From contig JAFZWW010000034.1 of assembly GCA_017617005.1 (NCBI GenBank), positions 17,394 through 81,393 on the forward strand: DNA of 64,000 nucleotides, in the 5' to 3' direction. The DNA comes from Lachnospiraceae bacterium (lineage in GTDB: Bacteria; Bacillota; Clostridia; Lachnospirales; Lachnospiraceae). The notes under the pieces were generated by a model. That model searched no databases. It was not told the origin of the DNA and worked only from the letters and a program-made list of their open reading frames with translations. Shown piece after piece: positions 8,795-18,493 of the stretch. Each line of letters begins with the position of its first letter. The stretch's first letter is position 1. The translations under genes and the position numbers were made by a program.

Positions 8795-10178
8795 TGCCGG
8801 TAAAAAATTAAGCAGGATCTTCGGATCGTGTGTTTTCCTGCTCCTGTCTGCACAGATCGTTATCGGATGTGTATGGGGTATATTAAATTTCACTTCTTTT
8901 CAGCAATTTCCGGAAAGCGCGGAGATGATACTGCTCAGTTCGGGTCTTTCTCTTAAATCCGACACGAGCGTCATTTATCCCGCGCTTCTGCTTATCATAA
9001 GAGCTCTGACGCTGAACGGACCGGTCAGATTCTATGAGGTCATGTATGTGCTTCAGCTGGTACTTGCGTTCGTTTCCTGGTACACCTTCGCGGTAAAGGT
9101 TCTTCCTTTTGAAAAGAGATTCTTGCGCGTCTGGTTCTCACTTGCCGTTGTCACCAACCCCTTTGCGATGCAATGCCACCTTGCGGTTCTCGAGTTTTCC
9201 TTTGTGTCGAGCTTCTTATGCCTTCTGGTTACATTCACCGTAAGATTTTCGCTTGAATGGAAAAAGCTAGGCAGCCGTTACGATTTAAAGACAGCTGTTA
9301 AACATGTATGCGTAACATCGCTTTTCTGGATGCTTGTTTCGCTCACAAGGAAGGAGTTTGTCTTTATCGGATTCTTCTGCATCCTGATCCTTCTCTATCA
9401 GATCGGTGTTAATCTCAGAGCCGGAACAAAACTTTCAAAGTTCTCACCCGTGATTGTCTTCATTGTGTTCTTTGCTGTGATCCATCTGATCGACGGCACA
9501 TTCAGGGTATCGACCCCTTTACTTCCGACCGATGTGATAAAAAGGAGCGCCTACACCAGGATTGCCTGGACAGAGGACCTTGCCAACAAATATGTATGGC
9601 CTCAGCAGGTAACAGGCACGGTCGGAAGCAATCTGATGGGAGAGGCAATGATCGATCCCGGTATCGTAAGAACGAGATTTACCGGGGCGGTTGAGGCGGA
9701 ATACGGAAGAAAGGAAACCTCGGATATTTTCGCAAAGTGGTTTTTTAATTCGTTTAGGGACAATAAAAAGGGCATAATAAAATCTGCTCTTACCGATATG
9801 GCAGGATATGTATTCCCGCCTGCGGAAAATGAATCCGCACTCTCCGGCAGACTTCTTCCCGGATTTGCGACGGGCAATTACGACGTTATGAGAAGAAACA
9901 ATGCTCTGCTCACAAAGTTCTATCTGAGACTGACTTCTACAGTATATATCTTCCTTGCGACCGCATCGGTTCTTGCACTGATCGCAGGGAAAGAACTCTT
10001 CAGACGTGTCCGCATGTTTGCACCTGCAGCAGTGGTGATTCTCCTTTCTTCACTTGCTTATACATTCTACGGATCCAATGTATGGGATCATAAGAAGGCT
10101 CTCTTTACGACCTGCATCTGGGTCGGCCTCTTTGCGGCTCTCTGCATCAGGAGCATATCCGGAAAGGAGGAAGCATGA
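8784..10178 (+). CDS. Polytopic membrane protein of unknown function
   Basis: I do not recognise a family. The 464-residue product has about eight or nine hydrophobic segments and a soluble stretch around residues 260-380. ATG 8784 overlaps the end of the aminotransferase gene by 11 bases; an in-frame ATG at 8745 would place the start well inside it and is less likely. Position after a GtrB-type gene and before another large membrane protein suggests a GT-C-type glycosyltransferase or a glycan polymerase. That is context only: no clear acidic catalytic loop is visible. Confidence 0.6.
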   Translation: MPNNAGKKLSRIFGSCVFLLLSAQIVIGCVWGILNFTSFQQFPESAEMILLSSGLSLKSDTSVIYPALLLIIRALTLNGPVRFYEVMYVLQLVLAFVSWYTFAVKVLPFEKRFLRVWFSLAVVTNPFAMQCHLAVLEFSFVSSFLCLLVTFTVRFSLEWKKLGSRYDLKTAVKHVCVTSLFWMLVSLTRKEFVFIGFFCILILLYQIGVNLRAGTKLSKFSPVIVFIVFFAVIHLIDGTFRVSTPLLPTDVIKRSAYTRIAWTEDLANKYVWPQQVTGTVGSNLMGEAMIDPGIVRTRFTGAVEAEYGRKETSDIFAKWFFNSFRDNKKGIIKSALTDMAGYVFPPAENESALSGRLLPGFATGNYDVMRRNNALLTKFYLRLTSTVYIFLATASVLALIAGKELFRRVRMFAPAAVVILLSSLAYTFYGSNVWDHKKALFTTCIWVGLFAALCIRSISGKEEA

Positions 10179-11233
10179 TAAAGAGCATCATCATCCTCAT
10201 TGCTATGGAACTGCTTCTTCCCGTTCTCTTCGGAACTGTCTTTGCGTTATCGGATGAAAACGTGACCGGAAGAAAGCATTTCTTTTTCTCGTCACTTGTA
10301 AACGGTCAGATCGTTCTCTATGCGGTCTTCCAGATCACGACGGTATATTCGATACTCCGCTCGATCAATTTTTCGTATGCGGTAAAGGTCTTTGTGCCCT
10401 GCGCCTGCATCGTGTTCACCGTGCTGACTGTTCTTGTGTTCGTAAAGTACAGAAAAAGGCTGGCGGTCATCTTCAAGAATAAGCCCGAGAAGATAAGCTT
10501 CTGGGGAGTGATCGGATTTCTGATATTTGTCTTTATGATGGTCATGTCTTTCTTCATGACATATACGGACGGAGACGATGCATATTATGTGACGACCGCA
10601 GCGGAGGCTGTAATGTCGGATACCATGTATGCCAAGAATCCCTACAACGGACTTGCCACCATATCGTCTTTCAGATATAAATCCGCTCCATACCCGATGT
10701 GGCTCGCACTTTTGTCCAAGGCTACGGGTATTTATCCCACCGCTCTCGCACACACATTCTTCCCCTGGTCGATGATACTTCTTTCTTTTTCCGTGCTGTT
10801 CCTTGTTGCAAGGAATCTGTTTGGGGGCGATACGAAAAAACGCGGGATATTCCTGTTCTTCACATCAATACTGATAATGTTCGGCGATTACTCGATATAC
10901 CCTGCGGAGAATTTTCTTCTTGCGAGGGCAAGACAGGGTAAGGCCGCACTTGCGGCGTTTGTTCTTCCGTATCTTGTCTGCCTCATGATAAGGATCGCAA
11001 AACAGATGGGAGAGGGTAAGAAGGTCGGCTTCAGGGAACTTGCCCTGATAACCTTCACCGGATTTGCCGCATCGCTTTGCTCGACGATAGGAGGAGCGCT
11101 TTCGCTCGCACTCGTGTCGGTTACTGCACCGGTCATCGCATGTGTTTATAAGAAACTAAAGATCCCCGCACTGATGGTGGCAATGAATCTTCCCGCTGTC
11201 GCGTTTGTGCTTTTGTACCTCGTGAAAAGATAA
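10175..11233 (+). CDS. Polytopic membrane protein, DUF6077-like, possibly GT-C
   Basis: A membrane protein of 352 residues with about nine hydrophobic segments. After the first four helices the external loop reads TYTDGDDAYYVTTAAEAVM, an acidic motif in the position where GT-C glycosyltransferases carry catalytic residues. It reminds me of the DUF6077 proteins of Lachnospiraceae, from memory only. The start overlaps the previous gene by 4 bases (ATGA). It ends abruptly after a hydrophobic segment (AFVLLYLVKR), and the next frame begins 12 bases later with more helices and a soluble tail, so the two may form one functional unit. Confidence 0.55.
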   Translation: MIKSIIILIAMELLLPVLFGTVFALSDENVTGRKHFFFSSLVNGQIVLYAVFQITTVYSILRSINFSYAVKVFVPCACIVFTVLTVLVFVKYRKRLAVIFKNKPEKISFWGVIGFLIFVFMMVMSFFMTYTDGDDAYYVTTAAEAVMSDTMYAKNPYNGLATISSFRYKSAPYPMWLALLSKATGIYPTALAHTFFPWSMILLSFSVLFLVARNLFGGDTKKRGIFLFFTSILIMFGDYSIYPAENFLLARARQGKAALAAFVLPYLVCLMIRIAKQMGEGKKVGFRELALITFTGFAASLCSTIGGALSLALVSVTAPVIACVYKKLKIPALMVAMNLPAVAFVLLYLVKR

Positions 11234-11245
11234 CGGAGGACGGTT

Positions 11246-12016
11246 TTGTTTTCTGTAATACTTACGATCATAAAAGAATATATGGGCGCAGGACTCATCG
11301 GAGTGCTCTTTGTGCTCAGCCTTTTCTATCTTGCCGTAACGGAAAAGGACAGAGCTAGGAGGATCTGCCTTCTCTATGTCCCGGTGGTCATCCTGGCTTT
11401 TTTCCTTTGCCCGCTGAGCTACCGTATCTACGGCAGGATCTCGGAGTCGGTCACCTATTACAGGCTTCTCTGGCTCATTCCCGTAACTCCGGTGATCGGT
11501 TACAGTGCGGTTAAGGTCTGCACGAGATTTACGGGCTTTAAGCAGAATCTGTGCGTTATAGCCCTGGCGGTGCTTCTTGCATTTTCCGGAAGGCTTATGT
11601 ATTCGAACATGTATATGGTGAAGGCGCAGAACATCTACCATATGCCGGTTCAGGTCATCGATATCTGCGATGCGCTTCATGCCGAGGGACGCGAGATCAT
11701 GGTGCTCATGCCCTATGAGTTCCAGCAGTTTGTCCGCCAGTATGATCCGAATATCTGCATGCCTTACGGAAGAGAGTATATGATGAACATGTTCGTCGGC
11801 GAGGACCTTCTCAGGGATGCTGTTATGGCTGAGGAAAAGGATCCTGAGCTTGTGGGCAGGCTTGCCACGGAGCGCGGATGCCACTATATAGTCATTTCTT
11901 CGTTCGAGGACTTCCCGGAAGAGCCGTGGAATTATGAAGAATTTATGAATATTGACGGCTACAAAGTCTACAGGATAATAGAAGCCGGACCTAATATGTG
12001 GGCCCTTCAGGACTGA
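11246..12016 (+). CDS. Membrane protein with soluble C-terminal domain, unknown function
   Basis: The 256-residue product has four to five N-terminal membrane helices and a soluble C-terminal part (about 130-256). Translation should begin at TTG 11246: an excellent GGAGGA site lies 5 bases upstream and no ATG is suitably placed. The gap to the previous stop is only 12 bases. The combination of membrane part and soluble tail looks like the second half of a GT-C protein whose first half is the preceding gene. Whether this is a natural two-gene arrangement or a split gene cannot be told from this sequence. No known motif was recognised in the soluble part. Confidence 0.55.
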   Translation: MFSVILTIIKEYMGAGLIGVLFVLSLFYLAVTEKDRARRICLLYVPVVILAFFLCPLSYRIYGRISESVTYYRLLWLIPVTPVIGYSAVKVCTRFTGFKQNLCVIALAVLLAFSGRLMYSNMYMVKAQNIYHMPVQVIDICDALHAEGREIMVLMPYEFQQFVRQYDPNICMPYGREYMMNMFVGEDLLRDAVMAEEKDPELVGRLATERGCHYIVISSFEDFPEEPWNYEEFMNIDGYKVYRIIEAGPNMWALQD

Positions 12017-12092
12017 TTTTACGCGGGTTTTGGGAGTTTTCGAGTCTGGCAATTCAGGGGCCTGCATTGCCTTCCCCGCAGTGGCGGTGGAT

Positions 12093-12121
12093 TTGAGAAA
12101 AAGCCCGAAAAATGGTATAAT
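12093..12121 (+). promoter_or_regulatory. Sigma-A-type promoter in front of the GH25/rfb operon
   Basis: TTGAGA (12093-12098) and TATAAT (12116-12121) are separated by 17 bases, close to consensus. The expected transcription start, about 7 bases after the -10, falls at about 12128, only some 4 bases before the ATG at 12132. The transcript would be almost leaderless, and no ribosome-binding site is present before that ATG. Confidence 0.6.
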
Positions 12122-12131
12122 TTATAAGATT

Positions 12132-15100
12132 ATGGGTAAATATTTTAACATCAAAAATAAATACAAAAAGGAGTCTTCGGACTCCGGTTTAGCTGCGTTT
12201 GAGGAAGAATTCGTATCGCTTGACGACGAATATTACGAGGATGAGGTATCCGATGATACCGCTTCGCTTGATTATCTGCCGGATGACACCGCATCGCTCG
12301 ACATTTCCGATGACACGGCTTCTCTTGATTACACAGGTGAGATAGGCTTTGAAACGGAGCCTATTGAATTTGATGCCGTTTCGGATCTTACGGCCGCGCT
12401 TGACCGTGAAGCCGTCAGGGAGGCTGAAGAAGAATACGACGAGGCCGAAGAATTTGATGAGGCTGAGGAAGAGTACTATGAAGATGAAGAATCCGATGGC
12501 GAAGAGTATGAAGAAGACGGTGAGTATGACGAGGCTGAAGACGACCCCGGTGATGTAGAGTACGAGGATTCCTACGGGGACTACACCGAGCCTCTTGCAA
12601 CCGTAGAGGAGCAGGAATACTACACTGAAGAGATTCCTCAGGATGCGGGTTACTACACCGAAGAGATTCCCCGGGATGCGGGTTACTACACGGAGGAGAT
12701 CCCTCAGGATGAGGAGTATTACACTTCCGAGATTCCTCAGGATGCGGAATATTATACCGAGGAACTTCCCCGTGACTTCGCTGACGATTATGACACCTCG
12801 CGTTTCGGTGAGACTTCGGAGATCGGCTATGATACCGCTTCTCTCGATTACACCGCACCGCTTGACTATACCGCACCGCTGAACACGGATACCGCCGAGC
12901 TTCAGTTCGACGAGGTCAGATTCGATACCGCATCACTCGATATCATTGAGATCTCGAAGCACACCCGTTCGGGCGAAAGGCGCAGAAGAAGACTTCCCAG
13001 TGAAGATGAGATGGTCGATCTCGAAGACCCCATTGATGAAGAAGAGGAAGAAGCTTCCTCCATCAAGGATGTTGTGCTTAAGATAGCCATTGTTCTTGCC
13101 GCATGCCTTGCGGTCGGGATCCTCGGCTTCGGCATCTACAAGATAGCGGGCAGAAGCAGAAATACCGTCAGCCCCATAACCGTTAACGAACAGGGAATCC
13201 CCGTTGCACAGGAGATGATCGGATCGGGAAGCCAGTTAAACGGCATTGATACGATCGGAGGAACGGGACTTCTTGCCGCACTCGATGCAAGGAAAGCTGC
13301 CCTTATGGCGGTTCCCGAGGTTCACAATGACTATAACGAGACAACGATAACCAACAGCACCAAGGTTGCGATAGAGCTTATAACCGTAAAATCGGATCTC
13401 AAGATCAAATTCGTAAATGCCGAGACGGGCAAGCTCCTTCCCAACATTCCTTTTACCGTAACGATAACCGATCCTTCGGGAAATACCCTCAGCTGGGCGG
13501 ACGACGATCTTGACGGCATCATCTACAAGACCGACCTCAAAGAAGGAAAGTACACGGTTCACGTAGAACAGCTTTCCGGAGACAAATACACCGGCTTTAC
13601 CTGGCCCGCAAATGACGCCATAACCGTCAAGAGCACGATCGATTATGCCAGGGTCGATGTTAACGGAGAGGTAAAGGATGCTTCGCAGGTCAACGAGAAC
13701 ACCGAGGATACATCCGGCAGAGGAAACGGTGAAGGAGAGGATCTCACCAATACGGTAACATTTGTCGAAAGCACCAATTCTCCCATCTATTCGGAGATTG
13801 CAAAGAGTACGATATCCAATCCCCTCGGAGCACTTACCGAGCCCGGCGTAAGCATTCCCGGATACGGTGGAGATATAGTCATTCTTACGGCAGAAGATGT
13901 GTCCGGCAATGGCGGCGATGTGTCCGGCAACGGAAATGGCAATAATGGTTCCGGAAACGGCTCCGGAAATAATTCCGGCTCCGGCAACGGTTCGGGTACG
14001 GACGTATCCGGCAACGGTTCTTCAACGACGCCCGCACAGAAACCTTCAATAAAAGTCTCACTTTCCTCCACCACCCTTTCCCTCAAGGAAGGAGCCACTG
14101 CGGTCATCACCTACACCGCAACACTGGAGGTTGCAACACAGTGGAATATCACTGAGATAAAGAGCTCCAACGAAGCGGTTGCCAAGGTTTCCACAGGCTC
14201 CCAGTGCTTCTACGTAAATGCGGTCGGAGGCGGAAGCTGCGAGATAACCGTCAAAGCTGAAACCGAGCCCAACTCCGCAACCACGGAGAAGGCTACAACG
14301 GAAGCCAAGATATCCGTCACCGTCACCAGTGTCGACATGACCCAGGTGCTCAAGGATAAATCCGGCAATGAAGTTTATGTCTATGAGAACGGCAATTACC
14401 GTAAAGCTACATTTGCCGACTATGCGAAGTTCGACAAGTTCTATATCATAACCGGAACCAAGTACACCGGCTGGCAGACATTAAACGGTGCAACATATTA
14501 TTACGATTCGAACGGCAAGCCCGTGACCGGAACACAGGTCATCCAGGGTGTTACCTACCAGTTCGGCTCCGACGGAAAAATGACATCAACGTCGGGAATT
14601 CTCGGAATCGATGTATCGAAATGGCAGGGCAGCATAAACTGGAGTGCGGTCAAGGCAGCAGGCGTTGATTACGTCATCATCAGAGTCGGATACAGAGGCT
14701 CGAGCGCAGGCGCGCTTATCGATGATTCCAAGTTCGCATCCAATATCCAGGGCGCGAAGGCTGCGGGACTCAAAGTCGGAGTTTACTTCGTAACCCAGGC
14801 GATCAACGATGTCGAGGCAGTTTACGAAGCATCGATGGTACTCGACCGCATCAAGGGTTATTCACTCGATCTTCCCGTCTTCATCGATGTTGAGGCGAGC
14901 GGCGGAAGAGGCGATGCGATAGACAAGAACACCAGAACCTCGGTCATCATCGCATTCTGCGAGACCATAAGAAGTGCCGGATACACCGCGGGAATATATG
15001 CGAACAAGACCTGGCTTACTTCCAGGATGGACGTTTCCAAATTCGGAAATTACAAGATCTGGGTCGCACATTATTCATCGGTCTGCGGATACACCGGCAG

Positions 15101-15182
15101 ATATGATTACTGGCAGTACACCGAAAAAGGAACCATATCCGGAATCAACGGATACGTAGATATGGACCTCAGATATTCATAA
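12132..15182 (+). CDS. Large transmembrane GH25 muramidase with acidic cytoplasmic repeats
   Basis: A 1016-residue protein. Residues 1-310 are a very acidic, presumably cytoplasmic region with DDTASLD motifs and tandem YYTEEIPQDA-like units, ending in an RRRRR cluster. A membrane helix spans about 312-336. Outside follow a SpaA/Cna_B-like domain (about 416-516, containing DDLDGIIYKTDLKEGKY), a Gly/Asn/Ser linker (591-634), a Big2-like Ig domain (636-735), a choline-binding-like repeat (GWQTLNGATYYYDSNGKPV) and a C-terminal GH25 lysozyme domain (823-1016). The GH25 domain has GIDVSKWQG and the catalytic-type IDVE. It should cleave the MurNAc-GlcNAc bond. ATG 12132 is preferred to a GTG at 12030 because the promoter lies between them. 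It heads an operon with rfb and export genes. Confidence 0.88.
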   Translation: MGKYFNIKNKYKKESSDSGLAAFEEEFVSLDDEYYEDEVSDDTASLDYLPDDTASLDISDDTASLDYTGEIGFETEPIEFDAVSDLTAALDREAVREAEEEYDEAEEFDEAEEEYYEDEESDGEEYEEDGEYDEAEDDPGDVEYEDSYGDYTEPLATVEEQEYYTEEIPQDAGYYTEEIPRDAGYYTEEIPQDEEYYTSEIPQDAEYYTEELPRDFADDYDTSRFGETSEIGYDTASLDYTAPLDYTAPLNTDTAELQFDEVRFDTASLDIIEISKHTRSGERRRRRLPSEDEMVDLEDPIDEEEEEASSIKDVVLKIAIVLAACLAVGILGFGIYKIAGRSRNTVSPITVNEQGIPVAQEMIGSGSQLNGIDTIGGTGLLAALDARKAALMAVPEVHNDYNETTITNSTKVAIELITVKSDLKIKFVNAETGKLLPNIPFTVTITDPSGNTLSWADDDLDGIIYKTDLKEGKYTVHVEQLSGDKYTGFTWPANDAITVKSTIDYARVDVNGEVKDASQVNENTEDTSGRGNGEGEDLTNTVTFVESTNSPIYSEIAKSTISNPLGALTEPGVSIPGYGGDIVILTAEDVSGNGGDVSGNGNGNNGSGNGSGNNSGSGNGSGTDVSGNGSSTTPAQKPSIKVSLSSTTLSLKEGATAVITYTATLEVATQWNITEIKSSNEAVAKVSTGSQCFYVNAVGGGSCEITVKAETEPNSATTEKATTEAKISVTVTSVDMTQVLKDKSGNEVYVYENGNYRKATFADYAKFDKFYIITGTKYTGWQTLNGATYYYDSNGKPVTGTQVIQGVTYQFGSDGKMTSTSGILGIDVSKWQGSINWSAVKAAGVDYVIIRVGYRGSSAGALIDDSKFASNIQGAKAAGLKVGVYFVTQAINDVEAVYEASMVLDRIKGYSLDLPVFIDVEASGGRGDAIDKNTRTSVIIAFCETIRSAGYTAGIYANKTWLTSRMDVSKFGNYKIWVAHYSSVCGYTGRYDYWQYTEKGTISGINGYVDMDLRYS
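12170..12185 (+). promoter_or_regulatory. cUUCGg tetraloop hairpin in the first codons of the GH25 gene
   Basis: GGAGTC (12170-12175), TTCG loop and GACTCC (12180-12185) form a perfect 6-bp stem closed by C-G, the very stable UUCG type. It lies at codons 13-18, directly after A-rich sequence, and its 5' arm includes an AAGGAG that looks like a ribosome site although no start codon follows in frame. It could pause or modulate early translation. The structure is seen; its function is inference. Confidence 0.45.
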
Positions 15183-15231
15183 GGTCCCCCACGAAGTAAA
15201 TAACCTTTATAAATCATAAAAGGAGAATGAA

Positions 15232-16326
15232 ATGAGAACTTATCTTGTCACCGGAGGAGCGGGCTTCATCGGCTCCAACTACATCCACTACATGTTCAAA
15301 AAGTACGGAGACGACATCCGCATCATCAACGTCGACGTGCTCACATATGCGGGAAACCTTGAGAACCTCAAGGACATCGAGGGAAAAGAAAACTATACCT
15401 TCGTTAAAGCAGACATCACCGACAAGGATGCCATCAAGAAGATATTCGACGAGAACGATATCGACCGCGTCGTACATTTCGCAGCCGAGAGCCATGTTGA
15501 CAGAAGCATCAAGGATCCCGAGACCTTCATCCGCACCAACGTTCTCGGAACCGGCATCATGCTCGCATGTGCAAGGGATGCATGGGAAAAAGAAGACGGA
15601 ACGTACCCTGCGGGAAAGAAGTTCCTTCACGTTTCCACCGATGAGGTTTACGGATCCCTTCCCGAGGACGAGAACGCATTCTTCTATGAGACCACTCCTT
15701 ACAGCCCTCACAGCCCTTATTCGGCAAGTAAGGCAAGCTCCGATATGCTTGTCAGGGCGTATATGGATACATATCACTTCCCCGCAAACATAACCAACTG
15801 CTCAAATAACTACGGCCCTTACCAGTTCCCCGAGAAGCTCATTCCCCTTATGATCAACAATGCTCTCAAGGGTGCAAAGCTTCCCGTATACGGCGACGGC
15901 AAGAACGTACGTGACTGGCTCTATGTTGAAGATCATGCCAAGGCTATCGATATGGTCCAGGAACAGGGAAGACTTTTCGAGACCTACAATATCGGCGGAC
16001 ATAACGAGAAGCAGAACATCGAGATCATCAAGACGATCCTCGAAGTCCTCAGAGAGGAACTTCCCGACGGAGATCCCAGAAGAGCACACATCAACGAGGA
16101 TCTCATCACATATGTCGAGGACAGAAAGGGTCACGACAGAAGATACGCCATCGCTCCCGACAAGATCAAGAAAGAGATCGGCTGGGAACCCGAGACAATG
16201 TTCAAGGAAGGCATCAGAAAGACCATCAAGTGGTACTTTGAAAACCAGAAATGGATGGAAGGCGTAACAAGCGGGGACTATCAGAAATACTACGAGAACA
16301 TGTACGGATCGAGGAAGGAGATCTGA
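15232..16326 (+). CDS. rfbB: dTDP-glucose 4,6-dehydratase
   Basis: Second step of dTDP-sugar synthesis: dTDP-glucose to dTDP-4-keto-6-deoxyglucose. The NAD-binding GGAGFIGSN is at residues 7-15, followed by [21 protein letters not shown] and the catalytic YSASKASSD. Length (364) is somewhat above the usual 340-360. A GGAG site sits 8 bases before the ATG. The product feeds rfbC here and could also feed the WecE-type aminotransferase at 7661. Confidence 0.96.
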   Translation: MRTYLVTGGAGFIGSNYIHYMFKKYGDDIRIINVDVLTYAGNLENLKDIEGKENYTFVKADITDKDAIKKIFDENDIDRVVHFAAESHVDRSIKDPETFIRTNVLGTGIMLACARDAWEKEDGTYPAGKKFLHVSTDEVYGSLPEDENAFFYETTPYSPHSPYSASKASSDMLVRAYMDTYHFPANITNCSNNYGPYQFPEKLIPLMINNALKGAKLPVYGDGKNVRDWLYVEDHAKAIDMVQEQGRLFETYNIGGHNEKQNIEIIKTILEVLREELPDGDPRRAHINEDLITYVEDRKGHDRRYAIAPDKIKKEIGWEPETMFKEGIRKTIKWYFENQKWMEGVTSGDYQKYYENMYGSRKEI

Positions 16327-16327
16327 T

Positions 16328-17206
16328 ATGAAGGGAATCATACTTGCAGGCGGAAGCGGAACAAGACTTTATCCTCTTACCAAGGCGATATCAAAACAGA
16401 TCATGCCCGTCTATGACAAGCCCATGATCTACTATCCTCTTTCGACACTCATGCTCGCAGGCATCCGTGAGGTGCTCATCATCTCAACACCCAGGGATCT
16501 TCCCGTATTCGAAGAACTCTTCGGAACAGGTGAACAGCTCGGAATGAACTTCTCCTATGCCGTTCAGGAAACTCCCAGGGGACTTGCCGATGCATTCATA
16601 GTCGGAAAAGAGTTCATAGGTTCCGATCCCGTGGCTCTCGTACTCGGAGACAACATCTTCTACGGACAGAGCTTCTCCAAAGTTCTTAAGTCCGCAGCCG
16701 AGCGCACCTCGAGTGAAGCGGGCGCTACGATCTTCGGATATTACGTAAGGGATCCAAGGGAGTACGGCGTTGTCGAATTCGATGAAAACGGTAAGGCAAT
16801 CTCCATCGAGGAAAAGCCCGCAAATCCCAAGAGCAATTATGCGGTTCCCGGACTTTACTTTTATGACAATGATGTCGTAAATATCGCGGCAAATGTCAAA
16901 CCCTCCGCAAGAGGAGAAATTGAGATAACCTCAGTCAACAACGAGTATTTAAGCAGGGGCAATCTCCATGTTGAAACTCTCGGAAGAGGATTCGCATGGC
17001 TCGATACCGGCAATCATGACAGCCTTCTCGATGCCGCTGATTTCGTCGCGGCATTCCAAAAGAGACAGGGACTTTACATCTCCTGTATCGAGGAAATCGC
17101 ATATAAGAGAGGCTTCATCGATAAGGACCAGCTTCTCAAACTTTCGGAACCCCTTATCAAGACGGCTTACGGTCAGTATTTAAGAGAGGTGGCAAATGGA
17201 CTCTAG
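16328..17206 (+). CDS. rfbA: Glucose-1-phosphate thymidylyltransferase
   Basis: First step of dTDP-sugar synthesis: glucose-1-phosphate plus dTTP to dTDP-glucose. The signature [18 protein letters not shown] opens the protein, and [30 protein letters not shown] and [20 protein letters not shown] are all present. Length (292) is standard. The gene starts one base after the rfbB stop codon, and its last codons overlap the start of the following GH25 gene by 11 bases, so the GH25 gene is embedded in the rfb operon. Confidence 0.97.
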   Translation: MKGIILAGGSGTRLYPLTKAISKQIMPVYDKPMIYYPLSTLMLAGIREVLIISTPRDLPVFEELFGTGEQLGMNFSYAVQETPRGLADAFIVGKEFIGSDPVALVLGDNIFYGQSFSKVLKSAAERTSSEAGATIFGYYVRDPREYGVVEFDENGKAISIEEKPANPKSNYAVPGLYFYDNDVVNIAANVKPSARGEIEITSVNNEYLSRGNLHVETLGRGFAWLDTGNHDSLLDAADFVAAFQKRQGLYISCIEEIAYKRGFIDKDQLLKLSEPLIKTAYGQYLREVANGL

Positions 17207-18482
17207 ATCCCGGATGCTGACAATTCTGGGAAGTATGGGCGCAGTACTTCTGATAGTACTGATCGTCATTCTCTGCGCTTCCGACGGGCGAAAACCGCAA
17301 GGGCAGGCGCAGTCCGATGTGAGCTCAAATGCGGCGGTGCAGTCGCAGGCAAACCTGAATGCCACATCACCACTTGAGGGAAATCTCATCGGAGATAACC
17401 CCAAGGGATTCATGAACGATCCGACCTTCTTTGATTCCGAGCACAGCGCGGCATTCGATGCGGCAATGGATCAGTCGGGTAATCTGAGCATAATGGTCAC
17501 AAGCGTTGAGAAGGACTTAAGGGTTCTCGTGCTTGATATAAACGGAGAGCTTGTGACAGGTGTTCCTTTTAACATAAAGGTGATGGATTCGGATGACATC
17601 ACCACGACATACAGGGATCTTGATAAGGACGGCATTATCTATGCCGGAACGATAGATCCCGGTGATTATGACGTAACACTCGAACCCGTTGAAGGGTACA
17701 GGGTTCCCCTTCATTCGACCAGAGTCTCCGTCAAGGAGAAGGTTGAGTACATCCCTATCGCCGATATCAGTGTCCTGATCAAGACCGAAGAAGAGATCAA
17801 CGCGGCACTTGAAGATACCGCGAGCAAGGATGATGCGATCGAGGATTCTGACAGGACCGAAATAGTAACTCTTCAGCCCGGAGGAAACGACCACAAGGCA
17901 GGTATCGATGTATCGAGCTGGCAGGGCGATATCGACTGGGACAAGGTAAGGGAATCCGGAATCGAATTTGTCATCGTGAGAGCGGGATACAGAGGCTCGG
18001 TAACCGGTTCGATAGTCAAGGATAAATATTTTGACGCCAATGTATCCGGTGCACAGCAGGCGGGACTTCAGGTCGGTGTTTATTTCGTGACACAGGCCGT
18101 GAACGAAGCCGAAGCCGTAGAGGAAGCATCGGCGGTAATGGAAATGTGTGCACCTTATGATCTTGAACTTCCGATCTATCTCGACGTTGAAGGCTCGAAC
18201 GGCGGAAGAGGGGATCAGATCGATAAGGAAACAAGGACCGCGGTATGCGAAGCATTCTGCATGACTCTCGAAAATGCGGGACAGTCCGGCGGTGTGTATG
18301 CATGCAGATACTGGCTTGCCAATAACATTGATGCATCAAGACTCGACAGATACAATGTATGGCTTGCCGAGTACAGGAGCACACCTCTTTACAACGGATA
18401 TTATTCCATGTGGCAGTACACATCCAAGGGCCATGTGGACGGAATAAACGGAAATGTTGATTTTGACATCATGTATTATTAA
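17196..18482 (+). CDS. Membrane-anchored GH25 muramidase (second copy)
   Basis: A 428-residue paralogue of the protein at 12132, without its large cytoplasmic part. It has an N-terminal signal anchor (residues 7-28), a spacer, a SpaA-like domain (about 95-185, containing [20 protein letters not shown]) and a C-terminal GH25 domain (about 235-428). The GH25 domain has [14 protein letters not shown] and the catalytic-type YLDVEG. It should cut peptidoglycan between MurNAc and GlcNAc on the outer side of the membrane. The start ATG 17196 lies inside the end of rfbA and has a GAGAGG site. It lies between rfbA and rfbC, so it is made together with polysaccharide precursor enzymes. Confidence 0.9.
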   Translation: MDSRSRMLTILGSMGAVLLIVLIVILCASDGRKPQGQAQSDVSSNAAVQSQANLNATSPLEGNLIGDNPKGFMNDPTFFDSEHSAAFDAAMDQSGNLSIMVTSVEKDLRVLVLDINGELVTGVPFNIKVMDSDDITTTYRDLDKDGIIYAGTIDPGDYDVTLEPVEGYRVPLHSTRVSVKEKVEYIPIADISVLIKTEEEINAALEDTASKDDAIEDSDRTEIVTLQPGGNDHKAGIDVSSWQGDIDWDKVRESGIEFVIVRAGYRGSVTGSIVKDKYFDANVSGAQQAGLQVGVYFVTQAVNEAEAVEEASAVMEMCAPYDLELPIYLDVEGSNGGRGDQIDKETRTAVCEAFCMTLENAGQSGGVYACRYWLANNIDASRLDRYNVWLAEYRSTPLYNGYYSMWQYTSKGHVDGINGNVDFDIMYY

Positions 18483-18493
18483 GGAGTTTTGAA

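Noticed and set aside
12030-12131. Longer start (GTG 12030) for the large GH25 protein
   Set aside because: It would place the near-consensus promoter inside the gene and add residues unlike the acidic repeat region; ATG 12132 is better.
12600-12780. Short regularly spaced DNA repeats that could suggest a CRISPR-like array
   Set aside because: They are in-frame codons for YYTEEIPQDA-type protein repeats of constant 33-36 bases without unique spacers.
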